64,000 bases of DNA. Origin: Lates calcarifer (lineage: Eukaryota > Chordata > Actinopteri > Centropomidae). This document shows, in pieces, positions 53,181 to 64,000 of the stretch. Both the position numbers and the translations under genes were made by a program. Below the pieces are notes generated by a model, which was not told the DNA's origin, ran no database searches, and saw nothing but the letters and a program-made list of their open reading frames with translations. The number at the start of each line of letters is the position of its first letter. Position 1 is the first letter of the stretch. Location: NCBI RefSeq assembly GCF_001640805.2, contig NC_066833.1, positions 17,616,553 to 17,680,552 on the forward strand, written 5' to 3'.

Positions 53181-53470
53181 ATCCGTGCTCTCTCACTGCG
53201 TCTTTGTTTGTGGTTTTCTAGACTGCAGCCACAGTGTCTGGGGCGCGACTGATTTAAATACCATCCCATCTCATTAACATGCACAGATAGAGCTGCGAGG
53301 GCCAATTACATTCATCTTGTCATGTGGCTGGGCTTCCAAGTCGTTAATATTTTATGGCAACACGCTCCCTCAGCCGCAGCAGCAACACACCAGTGCTCTT
53401 ACATTATTCCACAGCTCAGGACACGAGATCAGAAACATCCCCCTGAATACACACTCTCTTCTAGGTCATG
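53181..53470. promoter_or_regulatory. Strong candidate conserved enhancer block
   Basis: Repeat-free sequence with closely packed cores: gactgatttaaatacc (53247-53262, PBX/HOX-like), ctcattaacatgc (53270-53282), gggccaattacattc (53299-53313) and cgttaatattttatgg (53342-53357). Flanking sequence is GC-richer. Strongly enhancer-like, but not aligned. Confidence 0.45.
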
Positions 53471-54084
53471 ACAATGTAAGCATGAAAAATGAATGGAGGG
53501 GGGAAACTGGTGGAAATCCACATATAGATATGCCACTTTTATGATAACTGATTATTATCAGATGACAAAAACCTTAAAAAATAACTATGCTGAAGAAAGA
53601 CATTGATGTTATTGTAATATTGCAACATGCGGACAGAATCTGGATGAGTGTGTTGATCCACTGTGCTAACACTACAGGTTGATGCAATGGTTACAGAATG
53701 TTATTTCCTAAAACAGTCGTTTTTAGAAAACATCAGGAGTAAATTATTTCATTTGTGGGGAACTATTTTTGGCTGTGGATTTACACAAATTTGGTGTGTT
53801 ACTGAGTATTTACAACAAGATGGTTTATATGATACTGACTGAAAAGTTTTCATCATAATGAGGGCGGATGTCACCCAGTGTAAGTGTCTGGACAACAACT
53901 GAAATTTGTGGCTCAGGCGAATAAGATATATCAGGCTTTGACCAAACAAACAGCACTTGTTGGTCCAATCAATTAATTGTTAGTTTCGCTGTTTTCGCTG
54001 AATTTGCTGACAGCAAGCATAACACAGAATAATGTGCGATATATCATTCAAGATTAAGATTTGCAGGGACATGTCATGAGTTAA

Positions 54085-54240
54085 GTCTACTCCAGTTTTC
54101 TGCACAGCTCAGAGATCTTAACCCAGTAGAGCACCTTTGGGTTGATGTGGAATGAGGTGAATGACTGTACTAGGATGAACTAATATCCCTGACGAAGGTT
54201 TTCAGCACCTTGTTCAATATTTGTTTGCTCTGGGGGTTAA
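54085..54240 (+). mobile_element. Tc1/mariner transposase fragment
   Basis: The segment from 54114 reads DLNPVEHLWVDVE, the conserved third catalytic acidic motif of Tc1-type transposases, followed by a stop and diverged sequence. Flanks are AT-rich. It is a short dead relic. Confidence 0.65.
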
Positions 54241-54559
54241 AAAAACCCAAACCAACAAGAATAAAAAATGAATTTAACTTAGTGTAGACTGATTGCAGAA
54301 TCTTGTTTAGTCATTCTCCTCCTGACTGGATTGGCGCTCTGGACTCATATTTCTTCTTGATGTAATTACTGAGGCCACAAGGAAATCAGCGAGTCACAGA
54401 TGCAAAGAGGAGTGCTACAAAAATAAGTATCAAACACATTAGAAGAACAGTTTCTCTCTCTCACACACAGACCCACAGTCAAACATTTTTGCAACAACTG
54501 CTGAAGCATTTCAGTTATATGTTTGATGAATAGAGCCAAATCCAAGTACAATAATCCAA

Positions 54560-54860
54560 GAAAAATCTATGACCGGGCTCCTGTAATTCCGTTAATGACT
54601 TCTCTAATGAAAGTGACCAGTCTTCAGAACGGTGGCCACAGCTTTGTGCCTCTACTGTACAGAGTGAGGATGGCCTGAGGAGACAAGCTCAACACATTTC
54701 TGACTGGTAACAGCAGCCTACACCGACTCGCCTCCTGGCTCTGTGGCGATACGCGCCAAGATTGATGTGTGTTCCTGACAAATAGCCTGAACGGCCATTT
54801 ATATGGAGAGGCGCTGCTTGGCAATGTGAGGGGAAGAGTCACTTAGCAGAACAATTTCCT
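54560..54860. promoter_or_regulatory. Candidate cis-regulatory block
   Basis: Unique, CpG-containing sequence with cctgtaattccgttaatg (about 54582-54599), cttctctaatgaaag and ggccatttatatgg. Short frames are not protein-like. Confidence 0.35.
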
Positions 54861-57800
54861 CACACAGCATGGCCCTTTGGCTTCATCTTGCCAGCAGAAA
54901 TTATATTCAGAGAAATTGCCTCACTTTCAAACTATACCATTTTGTACCACATTGTATCACAGATCGAGTCTGACAACAAAATCAGGGGAGAAAAAGATCT
55001 GTCCTTCTGAGTTGATAAATTCTATGATACATAATAATTCACTAGGCAAACAGTTACCATAGACCAACATTATGTACTATATGTCTGAGTCACAGCTTAA
55101 TATACCTTTATGAGAAATCTAAGCCATTTTATATTATTTCCTCCAATCTTGTCAACATCAAATTGAAAAGCTTGAACATTTTAATTATTCTTCTAAACAA
55201 ATTAGTCATAAAAATGGAAAATAATAGCCTCTGAAATCTAGAAACAATGAGTCCTGTGGAATTCATCTCATCACGAGCATGAAGGTGTTACATTAATGTA
55301 ATTTCCCTGGAATCATGTGACACCTAGAATATATTGACATTTGGGCTGCAATTACAATGTGTGACAGGCTGCAAAAGTATGAATGGTGCAGATTTGTGAT
55401 AAATAATTGTTCATTAATATTGTGGCTGAACGGTGCAAATTAATTCACACTCCAGTGAACACTGCAGTAAACATTATCTATGGCAATTCAGCAAACCCCA
55501 CTTTTAATTTAAATTTTGAGATAATTAAATTTCTGTGACCAAAAAATACAACAGATGCATATAGTAGATCCATCATCAAGTATATTATCAAATTCTCAAT
55601 GCGTATTCCGCAAGGAGAAGAAATGATCCAATATTATTCTTATAAAATTCGTATTTAAGCATTTGAAATGCTTTTAAATCATTAATAACATACTTTCACA
55701 ATCACTATCACAGTGCAATGGTTTCTCTCCAGTGACGACATTCTTCAAATCATACTCAGGTACAAATAAAAAACACAGAATAAAGAGTAATAACACCAAA
55801 ATCTTCTGAACATTACTCATGTCTCTTATCTGTTGTGTCGTAGCAGGGCATTCCTCATATCTCATTTCTCAAACAGCCAGAATTACTAAAGCGTGAGGTG
55901 TGCGCCGCTCCACACTTTGCATATCAACCATCTTCCTGCTGACAAATGTTAGCTTTAATAAAACCACAGAGCGGAGACGGGACTGGGAGAGAAGCCCACC
56001 AGGACAGGACTGGAAGCTGAGACAATTTACCAGGAAATGAAAAAGTAGAATTGTCTGCGGGAAATATCAAAATCATCATAATCATTTGTCAAACCGTGAT
56101 CTATATCTTTACTGCAGCTCAGACTGTGATTCTGTTGCGACTAAAACTCACTCGTTTCAGAACTTTTTACATTATTGCTCTTTGTCTGCATCTTTCCAAA
56201 GACACAATTCAGTGTTCATTAAGTGGGTCTTTGTATCATCTACTGCTGCACTAATTACTGTTTGAACCAGAGCCGAGAAGCAACATGTAACTTCTTCTTT
56301 TTCTTCTTCTCTTCGTTATAAATGCAGATCAATATTACATCACCCAGGCTAGTCCTATTTAAACAGTAGCAAAAAGAGAAAGGTTTGTTGTCTTATTCTA
56401 AGAGCTTGGCTAGTACACAACCAGCTGTTTAGTAAGGTATCCTCATGGTTATCCTCATTCTGTAGGAAGCTGTCTTCATACCCTAATCAGGAAATGACTG
56501 CAGCATTGGCAGGTGTAGAGCACTAAGTATCAGGCTAATGATGTGCATGAAAGCATGCAAACTATGTGAAATGTTCATGTGTTTATTAACTCAATCCCTG
56601 ACCTCAATATTACCACGTGATTAGGTCACATACCATTCTCTATGTAAACCTCGGTGGAAGAGTAAAAGCTGTATTTTTACCTGTTATCCAGTCACATGTT
56701 GCATCTTCAAATGTATTTTTGTCATCTCACAGGTACAGACAACCCTCTGCCTGCAAAGATGAATGATACTCTGTCTCACAGAAGTTTGTGAAATAGTCAC
56801 AAAATGTAATCCATTGTTTCATGTAAATGGACACAAATTTTCCTCTTTATTTTGGTAGCACTTAAACATGAGATTCTCCAGATTGTTTTTGCTGCCTAAA
56901 CCACAGATGAGACTGTGGATTCAAACCCCAATTTCTGCTGAGACAGTCATGTACTTTGTATGGCCGCCATCTACCCCAAACATCCCCCTACAACTCTGCT
57001 GCTGTTAATGAAAGTAACATTTCACTCATTCAAAAAATTCTTGTCCATTTACACAAAGATTAAATTTTGTGGCTCTTTCACAAACTGCCATGAGAGTGGG
57101 TTTGTCTGTCTAGACCAATGTCTAAACACAGTATTTCTAGACTGTAATGCTGTGCTCTGTTTCTATTATTTGCAGGAAATTACATTAACAGAATGTCAGT
57201 TACTGAGCTTTAGAGAAGCTGGTAGGAGGATTTTGTCACCATCATACAGAGCCAGGTTAGCTGTTTCTCCCTGCTTCCAGTCTTACTGTACAGTAAAATA
57301 AAAGCAATAATAACAATAATAATAATAACAATTAGATTTTTCCTATGAGGTTAGGTTAGGGAATGCTACATGACCGAATCATGGGGTAATGTATGCAGCG
57401 CTGCAGTTACAAATGAGGCTGAGAGTTTGGCTGCTCATCAAAATAGAAATCCCAATACAGGAGAGGATGCATGGATGGCTCAGTTTAAGCTCGGAGTCCT
57501 TGATGAGGACTTGCTGACCAAATCACCCTCAGCTGTACTGTACAGCCAAGCAGGTTACTTTCCATTTTTGCACACCAGGTCTCCTTCTTTTAATTGCAAT
57601 AATGGAATGATGTGCTGAGTGTCTGATGTGAGAGCCATCTGTGTTCCTGCTGTAGCAACACACCTCCACCACAAAACACCAGAAAGGTAACTCACACTCA
57701 CTGTCAGGGTTATAAATACAAATGTGAAAGACACATTTGGGATAAATTTGGCTTCATAAAAAAAGGCTTAAACTTGATTATTGGAAGCATCCTTGTGAAG

Positions 57801-57995
57801 GGACATAAGATCATATCCTTAAAAGCTGTATGTGTCTATTTTCAGTGGGTGATGCACAAACAGTAAACAGTTAAAAACATGAAGATGGTTCTTTATGATG
57901 TTAATCAACACAAAAATAATCAAATCCGGGGGGGGGGGGGGGGGGTGCAAAGTGGGTGAAATTAAATTTCTGTATTAATTAGAGCCTGATATCAT
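54861..57995. other. Gene-free stretch with scattered homeodomain-type words
   Basis: No exon is recognised. Small unique pieces near 55400-55500 (gtgcaaattaattcacac) and 55890-55985 (tttgcatatcaacc) may be regulatory. It contains an AAT-rich simple repeat (about 57295-57330) and a long poly-G run (57928-57945). Confidence 0.4.
57928..57945. repeat. Poly-G run (18 bases)
   Basis: An uninterrupted run of G, unusual in length. It can form a G-quadruplex and is likely length-variable or a sequencing trouble spot. Confidence 0.85.
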
Positions 57996-58240
57996 CAACC
58001 TCAGCTCAGTGTCCCGACACCTCCAGAGCACAGCGAGTCGAGGGAAGACCCCATGATGAGAGAGAAAATACAATTCCCAACAACTCCCTCCTGCTGTTGT
58101 CCGTCTCCCACTGAGCTGAGGAGACTGAGGAACCTATTAGAGGGCGCCATGGCAGGCGGGTCTGATCTTCAAAAGGGTCTCTGAGCAAGGGCATCTTCTT
58201 TTGCAGCCTGCAGTGCATAAATCCTCTCATTAGGGTAAAA
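57996..58240. promoter_or_regulatory. Candidate regulatory block with CTCF-like site
   Basis: GC-richer unique sequence with CTATTAGAGGGCGC at 58134-58147 forward, 12 of 14 positions of the CTCF core, and a downstream ctctcattagggtaaaac. It points right like the other desert CTCF-like motifs. Confidence 0.4.
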
Positions 58241-58554
58241 CTAGTGTAGGATTTTGGCTTTTGTAAAACTGTGAACCACTAAGGAGTAAAAAGTTAAAAT
58301 TCTGCTGGTGTATAATTATAAAACGTTTTCATTATGACTGGTTTTGATATAGAGAACAAGTCTGGAACAAAACTAACAGTGGGTAGATGTACTTAGCAGT
58401 GAAATATAAAAATCCCTAAACAACACAGGCTTGCCGGCTATTTTTGTTGCAGCCTCACATTTTCCGTCCTCCTGTGGCTAGTTATATTGTTGTCTGTGAA
58501 CTTCAGTAAAATATTCTAAACGGGATGCATTGTTTCTGCTCATTCTCCAATATG

Positions 58555-58830
58555 TCTGGCTCAGAGAAGACGATTGTTGTGGCCCGCCTTTAATTGCTCC
58601 ATCTGCACTCGGGGCGTTGGCCGCCTCACATACTTTCCCACATAGGCCGAGTAGATAACTTCCACACAAACCTCACTGCAGCAGTGCACTTCATTAAAAA
58701 GAAGAGTAACACTACAGAGGAACCCTGTGCTTCAGCTGGCACTCACTGCTTGCGTAATCAGACATCCCAAGCCGATGACGCATGGTGCGGAGTGCTGGAG
58801 CCGACTGCTACATTTACTTAAAGGATGTTT
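58555..58830. promoter_or_regulatory. Candidate cis-regulatory block
   Basis: CpG-containing unique sequence with cctttaattgctccatc (about 58588-58604) and cacttcattaaaaag. No exon is recognised. Confidence 0.35.
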
Positions 58831-60480
58831 CCATCTCTGGTGTGTCATCTGGAATTTGTTCCTTGATACCTTCGCTCCATTCCAAACCAATTAGCACTTG
58901 ATGGTCTGCGTGAATGTGGTTTCCACTCCAGTGAAAGCTAATCTAAACAGTCAATACGTCTCCAGCCAGCAGATCTTTGACTTTAAGTGCCAAGAGATTC
59001 AAAGTGAACCTCGCACACAAGCAGGGGCATGTGTTAAATATGTTTTATTATACGTTCTCTATTCTGTTACAAATAACCTAGTTATTGATCATTTACAGAG
59101 CTGTGCACAGTGTATACATATGGACTTCTTGCTTATGATGTTATTTCAGATGCTAACAGTTCAAATTCAACTATTATTCAGTTTAAAGGATAGTGTCTGT
59201 CTTTAAACAATACTGAAATGCCCATATGTACACTGAAACTGGTTTTGCTTGCTGTAATCATTCTTTATCTTCATGTAATCAGTCTTCCTTATGCACTTCC
59301 AGTGTAAGTGATAAAGACCAAATTGCAATTATTGCAATTATTATACAAGTAGAACAAAGAATTCACTCTTTTTGTTTCCCTGGACAGCGTTTCAGTGCTG
59401 AACCGTAGAGGGATTGTAACGAAACGAGGCACTATGGTAACTTTGGATGAGAACATGTTGATTTGTTTAATTCAGAGAAGAAGAAAACAGCAAGAAAAGG
59501 CTTTGCCAGTGTTTATATGGGCACCTGACAATTGTCCCAAGACAGACTTGAAAAACTGTGAACCTATCCTTCAAAAAAACATATACATGCTAAAGAAGAG
59601 AAGAAGAGGAATGTTTCTGTTCAGTTACTGGTTGCGTATGTGTGTGTGCATAGGGCTAGGCATATATTAGCTTAGTGTGGATCTTGGTCTTAAAGAATAG
59701 AAAATAAATCTATGGCATTCATGCCAAGATTGTTTGTTTGTTATCACAGGTTTTTTTGAATAGATATTTTGTGTAAGAGAGTAAAACACCTGCTCAGAGA
59801 AAGAAACAAAGCTGAATGAATGAACGAATGTCTTGCACCAACAAAAAATGAGGCAAACTGTGCGTGACTCAGGGGTGTCTTACTGTAACATATATTGTGG
59901 ATACAGTGGATGAACACAAACAGATTTAGTGCCGACATCGATGGCTGCTGTAGAAACAACTTGATTATCACCTCGTTTTGACAGGATGAATGTATTATCA
60001 AAGGCAATTAAGGTGTCACCAGTGTTTGCACAGAGAGATAGATGACACTTTGATGATCATGATGAAAAGCTATATATTGACCCCAGAGTGAACTGTCATC
60101 CCAGTTATCTGACAAATATTCACACAGCTGTTTGCTCTGATTGTTTTAATGTTAACAAGGTGATCAGAGCATGTTGTTTTGGGGGGAAAATGACATAAAC
60201 AGCACATGTAACAAGTGATTATTTTTATCAATATGAGTCAGTTGTGGTTTGGACCCAATTTGTGAAATATTCTGTGACGTTACAACACACACATAAAAGT
60301 ACAAAAACAGCAATGAGGCATTGGTGGGGACTTCGAGAGAGAGAGTGAGAGAGAAAAAAAAGGCATTTTGAACATGCACTCTGATTGGTTGCAGACATAC
60401 ACACCCATATGTTCTTTCAATTTCCTCTAGGCTCTCCCCATGTAAGTACAGCATGTCTCCCATGACTTTATTTACAGTCA
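58831..60480. other. Gene-free AT-rich stretch
   Basis: No exon is recognised. A GA-rich run lies at about 60335-60352. Confidence 0.4.
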
Positions 60481-61620
60481 AAAACTCTCAAGCGTGTGCA
60501 TTAGCGCGAGAGATTTATCACTCAAGCCCGTTTCATTTGAGAGGCACTGTAACTCTTCTTCTCTGTGCTCTGTAATAAGTGCAGAAAAATGTACACTAAT
60601 GTAGCCGTCAGAGGAGTTTCTATGAAATCTGCTCTAATCTGGATGACTAGTGATGGCTAGTGTGGAGGGGAAGTGCAGAGTAATGGCACTGGTAATTGGG
60701 AAAATAGGTCACCTGGGATATGAGGTGTTTGCAGGTGGAGTTAATGGAGGGATTGCTTTGGTTAAGGGCTAATATGAATCACGGATAATGTGTTCTAAAT
60801 ACGGATGGCTGTGCTGTCACTTCAGTTCAAACAGCCCGGACTGATAGGTTTGCACAACTGACAGATTGAGGTCATGGATTTAAACTAATACTCCTTGTAT
60901 CCTAATAGAAGTTTGCTTCACATCTAAATCTCATGTAGGAAATGAGATTAATCCAGGTACCTGCTTGCTTGTAAGAGACAATATTTAGTGAGGGGGCCGA
61001 GCGTTTATCGCCGGCCCTGTGTTCATGTTGTGGTTAATTATCATTTCCACAGGAAATCCCTGTATCCAGCCACAACCCCCCACCTAAAACACACTGACAC
61101 AGAAACACACACATACACACACACAATATTGAATGCAGCTGCATCTCCCAGAGGGGAAAGGGTAATTTGTCCAGCTCAGAAATAAGGGTCTCTACATTTC
61201 TCTCAGCAGGATGATGAAAAACATGAAACCGTGCTGCTAATGAAAAGAACACTCAGGATGTGTATTATTATTCCATCAGTCTCACCTAGTGAGCCCTGGC
61301 CCAGGTCCATGCCAGAGGAAGGGCCACGGCTTTTCCACCCTCTTCTTTCAGAGCGATCTCGTGGTAGGCTGCCACTCGCAGATTTCCTCTTCATTCATTC
61401 CACAGGAATTTGGCTGCCATTTCCTGAGCAGAGGAGAAGGTTTGACTGGCTTCGTGCAGGGCCAAGCTGGTATTTATCTAACCACACACTGGGCTTGATT
61501 CATGTGAAACAAGCACGCCCTGTAAACAGTCTCATTACTGAACTCCAACACTTCATTACTCAACAGGCCATGTCACTGGCTGGAGAGGGAGCCTAGGATG
61601 GTGTAAAGAGAGGTTTGAAT
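60481..61620. promoter_or_regulatory. Strong candidate enhancer cluster
   Basis: More than 1 kb of mostly unique, GC-mixed sequence with repeated homeodomain-type cores: cactggtaattgggaa (about 60689-60704), ggagttaatggaggg (about 60738), ggttaattatcatttcc (about 61032-61048) and gctgctaatgaaaag (about 61232). A CA-rich stretch sits at 61090-61125. Overlapping frames of 60-121 codons on both strands do not resemble proteins. Confidence 0.4.
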
Positions 61621-62295
61621 ACATTTGCCTCCATACATCCTCGAGGGGACTGATGGATTTATCTCTGAGGTAATATGATCTTAACATGTGACTGATGTGG
61701 CTTACTCTGGCTGAATAATCTCTGGGAGTACAAAGTTAAAAGCGGCTGCTGCATGACTCAGCCTCCGTGCTGACAATGAGATTTTACAGCACAGCATTTA
61801 GCTTGGTTATTACTCACTGGCATCCATGTTGGCAAAAGACTACACAGAGTGAAAAGTGAGGATTTAATCCTTACCACAGGGTCCAGGATGTCTAATGAGG
61901 GTGTTGCTTGGTCCAGACCTGAAGCACTTACACCAGCACATTGTAACCTCAACAAATCCACCCCCGCAGCAAAGCTAACCTTATATCCTCATTAGCCTTC
62001 AGCTTAGCACCGTCAACATGACAATTTGCTATACAACTAATCAATGTAATGTAATCTAATACCTAATTTGATTTAATTGTGACAAAAACAGACATATTCA
62101 TTGCTTCGTAACCACATTACGTTTATCACAGTGGGAATCACAAATTATTTCCTAATGTCCCCTGTCATCTAATCTCTTGCATTTACACAACAGGAATCTA
62201 GGAAGGAATCATTGCCCCTCTAAATCTATTTGTCGCACCTCTCAAACTCACAGTTCTGCTCACCATGGGTCACCTGTAATTTGTAATGTTAAATA
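61621..62295. other. Gene-free stretch
   Basis: No exon is recognised. TGACTCAGC at 61754-61762 is an AP-1/NF-E2 type word, the class of site CNC-bZIP factors bind; one such word is expected by chance in a window this size. Confidence 0.4.
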
Positions 62296-62560
62296 AAGGG
62301 CAATTCATTTCCTGCGGGGCCGAGCAGTAACCCAGACTAATACTGAGTCAGCCACAGATTCAAATTCATTAGATACGAGGTGCCTGGTCATTTCTGTTCA
62401 TACCTGTATGCAGCCATGAATATTGCAGCAGTTTGAGAAGTTGTGACAGTCGACAGCAATAGTTAGAGCAAAACTCTTTACATGCAGGCAAGGGACACAG
62501 TCAGTGAAGAGCAGAGAAATTAATCTGTGCAAGATAACATAATTATCAGCACACTCTGGT
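62296..62560. promoter_or_regulatory. Candidate cis-regulatory block
   Basis: Unique sequence with cagactaatactgagtcagc, aaattcattagatacg, gaaattaatctgtgc and acataattatcagcac in 250 bp. Inferred role only. Confidence 0.35.
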
Positions 62561-64000
62561 TATAGTGTTATTGTTCATTACTTATTATATTTCTCACCAT
62601 GGCCAATCTTGCTCCTGAACTTCACAGATTTACACTTGGCCCAGGAGAGTATACATGATGTTGTCAAGGAAGTAAGGTGTCATAAAAGCCTGTGTTAATG
62701 GTTGGGTTTTTTTAAGGACTTATTCCAAACACTTGTGTTTTTACACTAGTATTGGTAAATGTATGTCTTCCACCACTGTTTTTTTTTTATTTATTTATCT
62801 TATTGAGCCAGTATCCCTTCTGTTTGTATTATTCTTTAACACATTTAAAGCAGTGGAGCCTCACCAAGATTACTTGAATTTGAGAACTAAATTGTTATCT
62901 CTTTATACAGTGTGTAACCAAAACAGACAGATACACGTATCTGCCATCGCTTCATTTGACTCAAATTCATATTGTCCACATGAGAAGCTTTATACTATCA
63001 ACACCTTGCAACTATTCTCAGCTGAACTCATGACTATTAAATTTAGAACCATGCTGTAAATAAAACAGACCAGCTTTTTACATACAGTACAGCAGCAGTG
63101 AATCTGTGCAGAGCTTCTGAGCGTCTTTGAGGAATGACTGTCCAGTAGGATCTGGCCATAGTGCAAGCCCTGCTGCAGAGCAGGGACTGTGTCGCTGTCT
63201 GGCTGTATTCACCTGAGCCAAACAAATGGTTGTGTCAAGCTATCTCTGTTCATATACCCCTCCAGTCCAGAAAGCTCCATTTTTCAGCTGGAAGCGGCTG
63301 GCAAACGACTACGGAGGGAGGTGCGTGACCCTGATGACTTCAGTGGCATTGCAACCAACTCTGAGACAGAAATTGATTTTGAAAATACAGACCATGTGCC
63401 TGGAAACTGTGGGGTGTTTCCCATGGGCTCTCTGATCTGATAAAGGACTATAAAATGTAGTTATCCCAAATAACAAAACATCTTGGATACAAAATATACA
63501 CCCTGATAAACATCCTGGATTTATATGAATGCTGGATTTGATGGAAAAAATAAAACTGGTCTCACATTGCTGCAAACATAGTATGAATATTTGCTCTTTC
63601 CAAGGAACAAAAATTCTCAGTTTTTAAGAAGCAGCTCAAAGTGTTCCTGATGAGAAACTTCTTAAACTCAGACAGACATTGACCCTTCACTTCAGCAGGA
63701 GTGGAGGTTGGAGTTTATAAATGCTTGAGGCCGTGCAGCAACACTTGCCAGTGCCAAAGCAAACTACAGTGTTGCCTCTGTTAATGTACCATAGAAATGA
63801 TTATGACAGGCTTCATCAGTCCTTCTGATCTCAGAGAAAAGCTGCATTTAGTGCAGAGTGTACAGTGGTTTGCAAAAAATGTTCCCGCGTCTCCAGCTTT
63901 CTATTTGCAGCTGAGATCACAGAGCTGTTTTCTGCCCTGTGTTTACAATTCTGGTCCTGCCAAGAAGAGAGAAACAAGCAGAGGGATTGATGCTGTATCA
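62561..64000. other. Gene-free right end of window
   Basis: No exon or RNA gene is recognised. Frames near 63189-63440 are open on the plus strand but match nothing known and lack splice support. If tetrapod synteny holds, mtx2 and the hoxda cluster lie further right, outside the window. Confidence 0.4.

Noticed and set aside
62733..63440. Possible exons of mtx2 or another gene at the right edge
   Set aside because: Frames do not resemble metaxin-2 or any family I know; no consistent splice sites.

Overview
This is an animal nuclear window, most likely from a spiny-rayed (acanthomorph) teleost. The evidence is two intron-bearing vertebrate genes plus typical fish repeats: Tc1/mariner remnants, a DANA/V-SINE-like copy, and a common AGTAAAAGTA-rich interspersed element. 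The genus cannot be named from the sequence.

Layout. 1-3340 is non-coding flank crowded with old copies of the AGTAAAAGTA element. At 2862-3001 lies a small inverted-repeat-bounded element that carries a perfect CTCF-type motif. 3340-10180 is nfe2l2 (Nrf2) on the plus strand: five coding exons, 612 residues, intact KEAP1-binding DLG and ETGE motifs, an intact beta-TrCP DSGIS degron and an intact CNC-bZIP domain. 10180-13260 is the gap between two convergent genes. 13265-17560 is hnrnpa3 on the minus strand: ten coding exons plus a separate 3'UTR exon, 335 residues, two RRMs, a glycine-rich tail and an M9/PY nuclear localisation signal. From 17.6 kb to the end (46 kb) I find no protein-coding gene, only repeats, microsatellites and many GC-richer, low-repeat, homeodomain-motif-rich islands that look like conserved regulatory DNA.

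Interpretation. In tetrapods the order is Hoxd - Mtx2 - gene desert - Hnrnpa3 - Nfe2l2 - Agps, with Hnrnpa3 and Nfe2l2 tail to tail. The two genes here have exactly that arrangement. The desert to the right is therefore probably the fish counterpart of the 3' regulatory landscape of Hoxd (T-DOM/3DOM), and mtx2/hoxda would lie beyond the right edge. CTCF-like motifs are arranged suggestively: a plus-strand site left of nfe2l2 (2953-2966) faces a minus-strand site just upstream of hnrnpa3 (17705-17718), and two plus-strand sites (22412-22425, 22686-22699) point into the desert. That is a convergent pair around the two genes and a divergent boundary at about 17.7-22.7 kb.

The gene models rest on reading frames, GT/AG junctions and recognisable domains, and are secure. 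The regulatory calls are inference from base composition, motif content and synteny; alignment or chromatin data are needed to confirm them.
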